This document shows, in pieces, positions 1-7,647 of a stretch of 44,669 bases of DNA. This stretch comes from a virus. Made by a program: the position numbers and the translations under genes. Position 1 is the first letter of the stretch, and every line of letters starts with the position of its first letter. The stretch covers positions 1-44,669 of the IMG/VR virus record IMGVR_UViG_3300046535_000838, one strand, 5' to 3'. The notes under the pieces are model-generated. The model worked only from the letters and a program-made list of their open reading frames with translations. It made no database searches and was not told where the DNA came from.

Positions 1-116
1 GCGCGGGCTTTTGCGTTGGCTGCGTGAGATTTGTCGGGTACAGGATAGCTTCTATCGCTCCCAGCGAACGCCGATGCGGGAAGCTTGTTGCGCGCCTTCG
101 CCGTCAGCTTCGCCAT
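1..116 (-). CDS. small conserved phage virion-associated protein, partial (N-terminal 38 residues)
   Basis: The reading frame starts with ATG at 116, sharing its A with the TGA stop of the preceding gene (TGATG), and stays open to the window edge. It begins MAKLTAKARNKLPASAFAG and continues with SYPVPDKSHAANAKAR. This matches a small lysine- and alanine-rich family, with the pattern KLPxSxFA then YPxxDKxHAxNAKAR, that is common in tailed phage genomes and of unknown function. Family members are about 60-80 residues, so roughly half is missing. The family recognition is from memory of the pattern; the frame and overlap are read directly. Confidence 0.75.
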   Translation of the reverse strand, partial: MAKLTAKARNKLPASAFAGSDRSYPVPDKSHAANAKAR

Positions 117-895
117 CAGCCAGCATCCTGCAATAGCGCCGCTTCCCTCGCCTCAACTTCCTCCCGGCGGGGACGCCCCGGCCGCCGCTTTGTCTCGACA
201 AAAGCGCCGAGCGACGATTGTGGTTGCTCCCGCGCAATATCGCCAGCCTGCTGCATGTTCCGCGCCTGCTGAACCGGGTCCATCATCCCCGGAATGACCG
301 TAGCGAGCGGATTGGGCGCGTTCTTCAACCCCATCAACTCGCCATGCATCCGGGTGCAGAGTTCCTTCAATTCCTCAATCTGCCGCGCTTGAGAGGCAAG
401 CTCCGCGCGCTGCTTCTCAAGCTCTGCGCCCTGCTGCTCGGTAAGTGCCATCGCCGCCGCGTCATCGAGGAACACACGCGCCTTGATGCGCAATCCCTGC
501 AACCCCATCGCCTTCTGACAAGCAATATCCGATAGGTTGGCTATTTCCTCGATCGTCTGGATGCCGAGCGAGCGCAATTCCATGACCTGCGCGCGATTAA
601 CGACCGGCCATTCCTCGATCGGAGTGCCTTCCGCCGTCTGCTCCATGCCCTGCCGGAACAGTTCGTATTCGCGAGGCCAACGGTTGCGGTGATCATCGTT
701 TACCCGATGGACGGGCATGGTGTGGGGATTACCGGGAAGGAAAATCTCGACCCGTTCCTCATTCTTGAAGATCGGCCGCCCCTCGCGGGCGCTCGCCAAT
801 TCGTCCTGAACCGGCTCCATATAGAATCGCGGGCGCACCAAATTGCCGTTCGGCGCTTCCGAGCCAGCCCAAGACCGTGTGTATGCTGCCTGCAT
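116..895 (-). CDS. conserved phage structural-region protein with coiled coil and AT-hook-like tail
   Basis: The protein has 259 residues. The N-terminal half carries a pattern I recognise from many phages next to the capsid gene: RPRFYMEP, then EGRPIFKNEERVEIFLPG, then RWPREYELFRQG and GTPIEEWP. A short helical segment around residues 105-140 (MELRSLGIQTIEEIANLSD) resembles a helix-hairpin-helix type repeat. A glutamate/glutamine-rich coiled coil follows at about 150-195. The C-terminus has KRRPGRPRREE, an AT-hook-like basic patch. Start ATG 895 has a GGGAGAG ribosome site. It lies just downstream of the fibre genes in the late operon. Its function is not established; DNA contact is only inferred from the basic tail. 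Confidence 0.8.
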   Translation of the reverse strand: MQAAYTRSWAGSEAPNGNLVRPRFYMEPVQDELASAREGRPIFKNEERVEIFLPGNPHTMPVHRVNDDHRNRWPREYELFRQGMEQTAEGTPIEEWPVVNRAQVMELRSLGIQTIEEIANLSDIACQKAMGLQGLRIKARVFLDDAAAMALTEQQGAELEKQRAELASQARQIEELKELCTRMHGELMGLKNAPNPLATVIPGMMDPVQQARNMQQAGDIAREQPQSSLGAFVETKRRPGRPRREEVEAREAALLQDAG

Positions 896-904
896 GATCT
901 CTCC

Positions 905-1267
905 CTATGCGCTGAGAATGGCAATCCAGCCAGTGCCGGCTGCCCTGAACTGGGCCGCTTTCAGCGTCGTGACCGAAAATCCAGTCGAACCGGCGATGCC
1001 GTTGATCGTCTGGGTGCCGTTGCCATAGACTTTTAGGGTATTAGCCCCACCATTATAGATCACAACGGGCGCGGCCCCTGCCGCCGTCATCAGAACCACG
1101 CCAGAACTGGACGGAGCCGTTGAAATCAGTGTGAAGTTGCTCACAACGGCCGTGGCCGTGCCTTGCGTCGTGCCGGCCCCAGCAATTGTCCCAACCGGGT
1201 CTTGCCCGATCATCCCTGCTGGCAGAGGAGCCGTTCCACCACCCATCAGTTCCGTCTTGAGCGCCAT
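905..1267 (-). CDS. head-fibre or capsid-decoration-like protein, short
   Basis: The protein has 120 residues and is rich in Gly, Ala, Thr and Val. It starts MALKTELMGGGTAPLPAGMIG, which resembles the start of the neighbouring 198-residue protein (ELIGAGMPALQASLLG). The rest looks like a small beta-structured domain ending VYGNGTQTINGIAGSTGF and then W-I-A-I-L, a pattern seen in phage head-fibre and trimeric decoration proteins. GGAGAG precedes the ATG. The shared N-terminal motif suggests both proteins bind the same virion site. The function is an inference from pattern and position. Confidence 0.65.
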   Translation of the reverse strand: MALKTELMGGGTAPLPAGMIGQDPVGTIAGAGTTQGTATAVVSNFTLISTAPSSSGVVLMTAAGAAPVVIYNGGANTLKVYGNGTQTINGIAGSTGFSVTTLKAAQFRAAGTGWIAILSA

Positions 1268-1277
1268 TTTCTCTCTC

Positions 1278-1874
1278 CTACGGCCACGTCGCGATGGCGA
1301 CGCGCTTCCATGTGTTCGTATTGATGCAAACGTAGAGGAAGCCGCTATCCCACGCGATTGTCCCGGTCACGCCTGCGGCATTCGCGGCTGATGGCGTGCT
1401 AGTTGGAATTCCGAAGGCACCAGTCGCCAGCGTAAAGCCGCCCGCCGCGCCAAAAACCGCTCTAGTCGAACCACTCGTATTGATGTTAAGGGGAACACTT
1501 GAATCTGACCCAACAGTCGCCGCTGTGCTGGTGGCATTTAAGAGCGCGTTGACGCTCTCTGTTGGGGAATACACGTCGAATTGCCCGAACGTCGAGGTCG
1601 AATAGACAGCGGCTATTGCCTTGCTAGTCGCTGATCCAGTCTTCTGCCTGAAGAAGAACCCCTCGCGGGAACTGTTCTCGTTATTGACAAGATTCCAGAA
1701 ATCTACTTCGCCAAGGCTGCTGTAATTGCTTGTTATCTCGAAGCCGGCCGTCGTCTGCGACGCCGGCACAACACCAGCGCCATTGAAAGTAGACCGAATG
1801 CCGTTGCCATCGCCGAGCAGGCTAGCCTGCAAAGCAGGCATACCCGCGCCAATGAGTTCATTCGTATCGGCCAT
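1278..1874 (-). CDS. head-fibre-like protein
   Basis: The protein has 198 residues. An N-terminal motif, ELIGAGMPALQASLLG, is shared with the next gene. A Ser/Thr/Ala-rich beta-type body follows, and the C-terminus is FLYVCINTNTWKRVAI, a typical ending of phage fibre and head-fibre proteins. There is no signal peptide. It lies four bases after the stop of the glycosyltransferase gene in the same late operon. Its Ser/Thr richness makes it a plausible substrate of the adjacent glycan cassette, but nothing in the sequence proves that. Confidence 0.65.
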   Translation of the reverse strand: MADTNELIGAGMPALQASLLGDGNGIRSTFNGAGVVPASQTTAGFEITSNYSSLGEVDFWNLVNNENSSREGFFFRQKTGSATSKAIAAVYSTSTFGQFDVYSPTESVNALLNATSTAATVGSDSSVPLNINTSGSTRAVFGAAGGFTLATGAFGIPTSTPSAANAAGVTGTIAWDSGFLYVCINTNTWKRVAIATWP

Positions 1875-1878
1875 TTCT

Positions 1879-3330
1879 CTATGCCGCCTTTTCCGCAGCC
1901 CAGAAGGGACCGAACGCCTGTTTCGCCATTTCCGGCAGCAACCCGCTACCGTGTACCGTGATCATCGCGCCGTGTTCGGCCATCAGTGCGGCGAATGCAG
2001 GGAATGCCTTGGCTTGAGCGAACATCCCTGGAGCACACACGAACTTCTTGCGACCAACCCACACCTCTCGGCGCTCAGCCTCCGCGCCCTTCTGCGCCTG
2101 CTCATAGGCGTGACTCGCGTTCTCGCGATCCGAGCTGTCGTAGCCGTAGAGATGGATCTGCCGGTAGCCCATCGCGTAGACAAGCGCGATTGCCGTCAAT
2201 CCGACCGTAATACCACCGCCGATCAGGACCGATGGTTTGTGATCGAAACAATCGGCAATCCCCTCTTCCCAATGATGGAAAAGGATCACACTCTGCCCCG
2301 AAAGCGTCTCAAACACAGACGGATCACATTGAGAAGCAACCAAGAAGGCGCTGGCGTCGAGCGACGAGACAAACCGGCAATTTTCCGGGCGGGCATCGAG
2401 GATGACCTGGTAGTCGGCCTCAATCCCTTCCTTCTTCAGCCATCCCGCCGCCCCATTCAAGGCAAAAATGGTCTGATGCTGGTAATAACGGTGCCAAATT
2501 TCGTCAATGTCGTCTGCCGCCGATGGTCCGCCCCCAACGAGCACCGCATGACCATCGTGCTCCGGCACTTCGACGACCCACGACACGTTGCGCTGGCTAT
2601 TCACCCTGACGTTGGCAAAAACCTGCTCCTGCGGCGAGTTTGGCCGGATGTCCCATTCGACGCGCGAGCCGATCCCGAGCCAATCCGCGCAATAGTCCAT
2701 CATCCAGTCTTTGCGCGGCCCCCGGAAGTGCAGGACCGTCCCGCGCGTGCAATCATCGCCGGGATACTCGGGAGCCAGGTTGAACGGATCAACAGGCAGA
2801 AAGCGAATGATCGGGCCGCCATTGCCTACCGTCACGCTGGGCTCCAGCGTCGGATGCACGACGGCGGCGAGCGCCTTCTGATCGTCGCCCCATTCGGCAT
2901 CAAGCCGCATCGACCCCAGCGCCCGTTCCCAGATGTACGCGACACCCGACCCGCCACGGATGTAAATCGCGCCCGTGTTCAAAATGCAGTCGGTGAACGG
3001 CCCGGTCGTGAATGCGATATCAAATTCCTGCTTGAAAACCTCCGCCGGGTCGCGCGCCAGCGCGCAATCGGCCCCCAGCAGGACCGTATCCTCCTTCGCC
3101 AGCGCCGATTGGAGATAGGCGAGTTGCCCCGCAAGAATCGCCCGCATCAGATTGTCCGGCAGCGGCGTAACGAAGGCATCGTCATCTCGTCCTACCGATG
3201 CGTCATCCGTAATGACGATGTGCCGATGCCCGAACTTCTCGCACGAAGCTCGCAGGATGTTCAGGAACGGCGAATAGTCCTGGTAAAACGGGTGGTCGCG
3301 ACGCGGAGCCATGAAACTAACGATGTGCAT
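1879..3330 (-). CDS. two-domain glycosyltransferase: GT-A-like N-terminus fused to DUF115 (Maf-type)
   Basis: The protein has 483 residues. The start is ATG 3330, which shares its A with the upstream TGA (TGATG); a longer in-frame extension to 3531 would overlap the hydrolase gene and is rejected. Residues 1-210 resemble a nucleotide-sugar glycosyltransferase: MHIVSFMAPRRDHPFYQDYS, a metal-site-like GADC, and GDDQKAL near the domain end. Residues from about 255 carry DUF115 features: AVLVGGGPSAADDIDEIW, FALNGAAGWL, YQVILDARPEN, IGGGITVGLTAIALVYAMGY, and HLYGYDSS. DUF115 is found in Maf proteins that glycosylate flagellin. The gene sits in a tight cassette with a hydrolase and an acyltransferase inside the capsid operon. 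Substrate and sugar are unknown. Confidence 0.75.
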   Translation of the reverse strand: MHIVSFMAPRRDHPFYQDYSPFLNILRASCEKFGHRHIVITDDASVGRDDDAFVTPLPDNLMRAILAGQLAYLQSALAKEDTVLLGADCALARDPAEVFKQEFDIAFTTGPFTDCILNTGAIYIRGGSGVAYIWERALGSMRLDAEWGDDQKALAAVVHPTLEPSVTVGNGGPIIRFLPVDPFNLAPEYPGDDCTRGTVLHFRGPRKDWMMDYCADWLGIGSRVEWDIRPNSPQEQVFANVRVNSQRNVSWVVEVPEHDGHAVLVGGGPSAADDIDEIWHRYYQHQTIFALNGAAGWLKKEGIEADYQVILDARPENCRFVSSLDASAFLVASQCDPSVFETLSGQSVILFHHWEEGIADCFDHKPSVLIGGGITVGLTAIALVYAMGYRQIHLYGYDSSDRENASHAYEQAQKGAEAERREVWVGRKKFVCAPGMFAQAKAFPAFAALMAEHGAMITVHGSGLLPEMAKQAFGPFWAAEKAA

Positions 3331-3881
3331 CACACGGCCTCCATCAGAAGCCCGCGCAATTCGCCACTCTCCTTCAGTCGATACGGCAGGTCGTGCCCCC
3401 CAGACGGCCAGACGCAATGCCGCGCGTCGAGCCTCATCGCGTGTATCACATCTTCCGGCTCGTCCGCCGCGTAATGCACAACCGCTTGCGGATATGATCC
3501 AGCGATGTCTCTCGATGGCGTCGAATAACACAGACCAGGCCAGCGATGGTCGCCCAACTTCCGCTTAGCCTCGCCGCATGCCGATTGCGGACAGAACGCG
3601 ATGATCCGATCCGCCCCGATCCGTTTGCCGAACCAAAGCGCCGCAAAGCCGCCCGCCGAGCCGCCGATAAAGATCATCGGTCGCCGAACTCGACGGAAAA
3701 GCTCACGCAACACCCGAAACGCGCTGTACTGATACCAGCAATTGTCTAAATCGCGCACACCGACGAAGTTCGCCGGGAAATCCTCGAACGTCTTGGTCCA
3801 CTCGAACATATGGTTCAGCGGCGCCATGCCGGAGAAGGCCACGACTGTCGTCTCGTAACCGCGATGGTCAACCGCTATCAT
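3330..3881 (-). CDS. alpha/beta-hydrolase-fold protein
   Basis: The protein has 183 residues. It shows a nucleophile elbow, FIGGSAGGFAAL, of the GxSxG type at about residues 72-83, and a late histidine in WPSGGHDLPYRL, which would complete a Ser-His-Asp triad. The order of strands around the elbow fits a small alpha/beta hydrolase or esterase. ATG 3881 overlaps the acyltransferase stop (ATGA), and its own TGA overlaps the glycosyltransferase start. The tight overlaps imply translational coupling of three enzymes. A possible role is de-esterification or trimming of the glycan made by its neighbours, but this is not shown. Confidence 0.7.
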   Translation of the reverse strand: MIAVDHRGYETTVVAFSGMAPLNHMFEWTKTFEDFPANFVGVRDLDNCWYQYSAFRVLRELFRRVRRPMIFIGGSAGGFAALWFGKRIGADRIIAFCPQSACGEAKRKLGDHRWPGLCYSTPSRDIAGSYPQAVVHYAADEPEDVIHAMRLDARHCVWPSGGHDLPYRLKESGELRGLLMEAV

Positions 3882-4612
3882 CCAACGCTCTCAACGCCGT
3901 TCGGATAAACCTGGCGTGGCATCCCGGCCAAAAGCTCATCCTCGCTAACAAACCCGAGCACTGCTTGCCCTAGATCCCGCGAGGGGACCGAGACAACCCG
4001 CGAAGGCTCGCCCTTTATCAATGCCCCCGCCGGCACATCACGAGTCACTATCGCGCCCATAGCAACCGTTGCCCCAGCCCCGATCTTAACCCCTGGTCGG
4101 ATTACAGACGCGGCCCCAATCACACAATCGTCTCCGATCGTGATCGGCGTAATACCCTTCCACACATACCCTCCCGGCCTATCGTCGTTTGCCGTGCAGG
4201 TATGCTGCGCCACGAAGCACCGGCTACCAATCACCGTCCCGCCGCTGATGTGGGCGTGATCCATGATCTGCACGTCGTCGCCAATCACCGCATCGTATCC
4301 AATGCTGACACCGATCCCGATCACGCACCGCTTGCCGATCCGAACGCCCTCGCGAATAGAGACATAAGGGCAGATCATCGTGTGATCGCCGATCTCCGAC
4401 CCGGCATAAACCAACGCAAACGGTCCGACGACTACGCCTTCTCCCAACTTTGTCGGCGGCTGTTTCTCAACCGGGCGTGCAAAAGTCGGCCCCCGCATAG
4501 GCTGGAAGCCGACAATCGCAAAGGGATGGATCACAACACCATCCCCAAACGCAGAACCAGTCGCCACGACTGCCCGCGAATTAACGCCCGAAAAGTCGCT
4601 GTCGTGCGACAC
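3878..4612 (-). CDS. left-handed beta-helix (hexapeptide repeat) acyltransferase
   Basis: The protein has 244 residues with many hexapeptide repeats of the [LIV]-G-x-x-x-x type: IGDHTMICPYVSI, IGKRCVIGIGVSI, IGDDVQIMDHAHI, IGSRCFVAQHT, IGDDCVIGAASVI, IGAGATVAMGAIV. It ends with VPAGALIKGEPSRVV, the common closure of sugar O- and N-acetyltransferases such as the WbbJ/LacA group. A histidine in IMDHAHI is a candidate catalytic base. It starts six bases after the decoration gene and overlaps the hydrolase gene. In bacteria such enzymes act in O-antigen or capsule synthesis; here the context suggests modification of virion or host surface glycans. Confidence 0.85.
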   Translation of the reverse strand: MSHDSDFSGVNSRAVVATGSAFGDGVVIHPFAIVGFQPMRGPTFARPVEKQPPTKLGEGVVVGPFALVYAGSEIGDHTMICPYVSIREGVRIGKRCVIGIGVSIGYDAVIGDDVQIMDHAHISGGTVIGSRCFVAQHTCTANDDRPGGYVWKGITPITIGDDCVIGAASVIRPGVKIGAGATVAMGAIVTRDVPAGALIKGEPSRVVSVPSRDLGQAVLGFVSEDELLAGMPRQVYPNGVESVG

Positions 4613-4620
4613 AGGAAGTC

Positions 4621-5121
4621 CTACGCAACCGCGCCCTGGAGGAAAGGCCGCTGGGTCAGCACCGTGATCGTGCTCGTCGCCGACAGCACCGTCGCCGCAT
4701 TGACCGAACGCGCGTTCATCAGTTCCTTGCCCGACGCCGCCGTGCTCATCATGCGCCCGATCGTCGCCGACTGGTAAACCGGCACGTTCGGCGAGACCTT
4801 CACGGCGGTCTTTTTGATCACCGACGCGCCCGCAATCTGATACCAGCCATAGTTCGCCAGCACATTCGCCGACATCGCAACCGCAACCGGCTGGTCGAGG
4901 TTCGCCGTGTTTGGTGTCAGCGTCGTCGTGGCGTTCACCGGGTCATAAACCACGGCCATTCCAACGACCGTGTTGGCCGCACCCTTCAGGTAGATGAATT
5001 CGCCCCCGCCATACGTCGCGTCGATCGCGCGGACGATGGTGCCGAGCGTGTGGTTCTGCACCGTGCTCGTCTGCTCGATCGGCTGAAGGCCGAGGCGGTT
5101 CTCAGTCGGATACCATGCCAT
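4621..5121 (-). CDS. capsid decoration-like protein downstream of the major capsid gene
   Basis: The protein has 166 residues, is Ala/Thr/Val-rich, and carries the pattern NRLGLQPIEQTST, then HTLGTIVRAIDATYGGGEFIYLKG and VVYDP. This family lies directly behind the major capsid gene in many phages and is generally taken as a head-stabilising or decoration protein. ATG 5121 overlaps the TAA stop of the HNH endonuclease gene (TAATG), so the endonuclease has slotted in between capsid and decoration genes. The role is inferred from position and family resemblance. Confidence 0.7.
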   Translation of the reverse strand: MAWYPTENRLGLQPIEQTSTVQNHTLGTIVRAIDATYGGGEFIYLKGAANTVVGMAVVYDPVNATTTLTPNTANLDQPVAVAMSANVLANYGWYQIAGASVIKKTAVKVSPNVPVYQSATIGRMMSTAASGKELMNARSVNAATVLSATSTITVLTQRPFLQGAVA

Positions 5122-5741
5122 TACGCTTGCTCCTTGCCTTTTACAGGCTCTGAGAGAGCCCTTTCGATGGACCAGCCGTAGCCGAGACGCGAGGTAATCG
5201 TGTCACGGTTTAACCCAAGCTTCCGTGCCCATGTCGTGAGCGTGTGCGTCTCTCCGCGAAATTCCAGATAGTGGTTGCTCCGCTTATTATTGTGCTGCTG
5301 TCTCGGGCTGGCCCACCGACAATTGGCCTTAGAGTAGCCTTTTGAATTGTCGATGCGATCAAGCGACCCATGCGCGGGGCAGTCGCCCATGTCCGCATAG
5401 AAAACCGCAAAATCGCGCCATTCCTCGCAAACCCTAATCCCGCGCGCTCCATAATTCTTATAGGAGGCGCAGTTCGGATTTTCGCAGCGCTGGAAAATCT
5501 GCTTCCAGACGGCGTAGACGGGGGTTCGGGCCATGCCGTGGCGCTGAATACGCTCAGCGTTCAAGCACCCGCATGATTTTACTTTCCCCCGAGCCAGATC
5601 CTGGCCGTAAGCGATGACCGACTTCCCGCAATCGCACCGACAGTGCCAGCGAGCATTCGTATCCCGCTCGCTCATATTCGGCGCCCTGCCGGTAACAGTC
5701 AGCCGCTCGTAACGCTCTCCGCTCCGATCAATTAGACGCAT
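5121..5741 (-). CDS. free-standing HNH-type homing endonuclease
   Basis: The protein has 206 residues if started at ATG 5741, where GGAG sits nine bases upstream and the protein opens MRLIDRSGERYERLTVTGRA, the usual start pattern of this family. The frame extends to ATG 5765 and to ATG 5810, abutting the capsid stop, so the start is uncertain. An N-terminal zinc-ribbon-like cysteine set (CRCDCGK, then SCGC) is followed by CENPNCASYKNYGARGI. The HNH core is SLDRIDNSKGYSKANCRWAS, then QHNNKRSN. The C-terminal helix-turn-helix-like part (LTTWARKLGLNRDTITSRL) probably reads DNA. It sits exactly between the capsid and decoration genes and is probably a mobile gene with no virion role. Confidence 0.85.
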   Translation of the reverse strand: MRLIDRSGERYERLTVTGRAPNMSERDTNARWHCRCDCGKSVIAYGQDLARGKVKSCGCLNAERIQRHGMARTPVYAVWKQIFQRCENPNCASYKNYGARGIRVCEEWRDFAVFYADMGDCPAHGSLDRIDNSKGYSKANCRWASPRQQHNNKRSNHYLEFRGETHTLTTWARKLGLNRDTITSRLGYGWSIERALSEPVKGKEQA

Positions 5742-5810
5742 AGGATGAAACTCCGCTATTGACATCGCGGGCGTCATCCTATAGCATCCTGGGTGTGAAG
5801 CAAGCAACAT

Positions 5811-7567
5811 TTACACGCCCAGCACGCCTTGTAGGAAGCTGTTGGAGATGGTCATGTTGCCAGCCCATCCAACCAATTTTACCATCGCGTCCTGATTCAC
5901 TGAGAATCGATCTGGGTCTAACGGGACCATATCCCGATCCCTATGGGGCCGCAGGAAGATGTAATCCGTGTTGAGGAAGTACATGTGCGAGGCCGGGGCA
6001 CCCGTGCCCGAGGTCCAGGTAATGCCGTTGCCATCGATCACGGTGCCGGTGCCTGCTGCGACGCCTTGAAAGCCGCCGTCGAACACCACATCGGCGTCCA
6101 TGAACTTGAGGCTCTGGAACCCCGCCATCGCGTCGGTGTCGCTAGCGATGCGCTGGATGGCCTGGAGGCTCTCCCAGTAGTACCGGAAGAAGATGTTGTC
6201 GGCGATGATCAGGTCTGGCCGATCGGCACCACGCGCTTGAGCGAGCCAGGTCCGGTTCATCATCGTCTGCATCGTGGCGGGTCCGGGCGCTAGGCCAGCG
6301 GTCGCGAACGATTGGTTGTTGGGACGCCAGAACGGCCACGTCTGGCGTGAGATGCCGCCGACCGTGCCGGAGGTGCCGACATCGGCAACGAGAAGCTGAA
6401 GACCGCCGATCTGCTTGCCGCCGTCCGCCGTGCCGTCCGAATAGCAGTCAGACGACAGGTTATTGGTGAATGTCCGCTCGGCGTTCCCAATCCGGCTTTC
6501 GAGCAGGTTGATCATCTGTTCCTTGCCGGAGTTCTGGAGCATTTCCAGGCCGGAAATCGAGACGGCAACCGCAGCCTGCGCAAAGGAAAACTGCGCTGCG
6601 GTGAAGACATCGGAAGGCGTGATATTAAGTACATCGTAGCCGCTGTACCTTTTATATGTTCCATTTTCTGCGTATTCAAGCTCTTGTACTATAGCTTGTC
6701 CGCCGTCAACTGGCTTTACTTTGCCTTTCATTGATAGCCGGCGAAGTAATGCGTTATTTTTCGTCCTTGTGTTCCTGTTCCGGCTCTTTATCCGAAACCT
6801 ACGGCTTCCGTGTTTCGCCGCAGAGCAGACTATCTCATCACTTGTTTGCGGCGCGCCCGTTTGGTCGCGCTGATCTTCGCACCATGCCCCTTCGGGATGC
6901 CGAGTTGCGCTTGGCTGCGCTTCTCGTTGGCTTCTGCCGTCCATCTGCGTCCAGGCCGAAGGTGAGCGTTCGCAACGCCCTTGGCTATAGCCGCGTCTGT
7001 CGGCCGCATAGAGATGCGGTGTTCGTTGTAGAGACCGCCCTCGTTTGCGTAGAAGTCCATCCATTTCAGTTCTGCCGCTCGACGCGCAGAGAGATCATCG
7101 GAATCGATCTGCTCCAGCACCCTAAGCTCGAACGAAATGAACCCGTATTGCCGCCAGTCCGCGAGCAGCGCAGCGCACTGATGCTTCCCACTGCCGAGCA
7201 ACGATCGATGCTCTCGGAAGCGTTTCGCTGGCTTTGCTCTCGTACTGCCAACATATCCCTTGAGATTCCTCAAACATACCAGTGCGTAGATCGTGACCAT
7301 TCGGGATCCCCCTCTTTGGCTTCGCTAACAAGGCCGGGCGCTCGTGGGCGGATTATTCTTTCGTCACCACCTAGTCGTTACACCTGCCGCGCCCCTGGGC
7401 CTTTCGGCTTACATGCGCGGATTGGCTCGGTATTGGCATCTCAGCGTTCACCGAATTCACCCGGTTTTACAACGTCCACGAGGTTAAACGTTGTCGGCGA
7501 GTTGCCGCGACCTGTTATAGAGGGTCGTGGTGGTAATTTCGCCCCAATTGGTATTCGGGCTTGCCAT
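5811..7567 (-). CDS. major capsid protein (HK97-type), interrupted by a group I intron
   Basis: The gene is a join of exon 1 (7487..7567, 27 codons, MASPNTNWGEITTTTLYNRS to ADNV) and exon 2 (5811..6764, starting TKNNALLRRL). Together they give 344 residues, a normal size for this family. The joined junction ADNV-TKNNALL restores the conserved capsid N-terminus. Exon 2 holds the family core: YAENGTYKRYSGYDVLNITP, ISGLEMLQNSGKEQMINLLE, and DLIIADNIFFRYYWESLQ. GGAG precedes ATG 7567 by nine bases, and the scaffold gene lies just upstream. Without splicing, exon 1 meets a TAA at once, so capsid production depends on intron removal. The 417-residue frame reaching 7064 includes intron sequence and is not the real product. 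Confidence 0.9.
6765..7486 (-). ncRNA. group I intron (722 nt) in the major capsid gene
   Basis: All positions refer to the minus strand. The exon end ACAACGTT pairs with GACGTTGT (internal guide, about 7468-7475) to form P1, with the closing G-U at the splice site. Upstream of the guide, TCGT can pair with the exon 2 start ACGA to form P10. Conserved core blocks follow: CCGGGTGAATTCGGTGAA, then ATGCCAATACCGAGCCAA, then TAACGACTAG at 7371-7380 (P7 5' strand). GATAGTCTGC near 6825-6834 is the P7 3' strand; GACTA pairs with TAGTC. The last intron base (6765) is G, as expected for omega-G. The intron carries a GIY-YIG gene between the two P7 strands. The boundaries also restore the capsid frame. 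The intron subgroup is not assigned. Confidence 0.9.
6830..7300 (-). CDS. GIY-YIG homing endonuclease encoded in the intron
   Basis: The protein has 156 residues. The N-terminal GIY-YIG domain shows IYALV and GYVGST, a catalytic-type arginine and histidine in RFREHRSLL, and a glutamate in the FELRVLEQ segment. The C-terminal part (GVANAHLRPGRRWTAEANEK, then QAQLGIPKG) resembles NUMOD3-type modular DNA-binding repeats. The gene lies in the intron loop between the two P7 strands, and its TAG stop falls within the P7 3' strand. The family cuts intronless alleles to spread the intron. It is likely expressed from the capsid transcript. Confidence 0.88.
   Translation of the reverse strand: MVTIYALVCLRNLKGYVGSTRAKPAKRFREHRSLLGSGKHQCAALLADWRQYGFISFELRVLEQIDSDDLSARRAAELKWMDFYANEGGLYNEHRISMRPTDAAIAKGVANAHLRPGRRWTAEANEKRSQAQLGIPKGHGAKISATKRARRKQVMR
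7487..7567 (-). other. exon 1 of the major capsid gene
   Basis: There are 27 codons from ATG 7567 to GTT 7487, followed immediately by an in-frame TAA that belongs to the intron. The last exon base is T, as required for the G-U wobble at a group I 5' splice site. The exon's final eight bases, ACAACGTT, pair with the intron segment GACGTTGT. Confidence 0.88.
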
Positions 7568-7647
7568 GCTTCAAGCTCCATCTGGCGGCACTCGGGCCGC
7601 GCTGGGATACGGGCGCCATCACGGCGGCCGATTACGGAATGGAAGTC

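Noticed and set aside
1726-3474. 582-residue plus-strand frame
   Set aside because: It is the antisense shadow of the glycosyltransferase gene, with Arg/His-rich composition and no coherent domain.
5811-7064. A continuous 417-residue capsid frame starting at 7064
   Set aside because: Its first 100 residues are Arg/Ser-rich noise, overlap the endonuclease gene and lie in the intron. The real N-terminus is exon 1 at 7487-7567.
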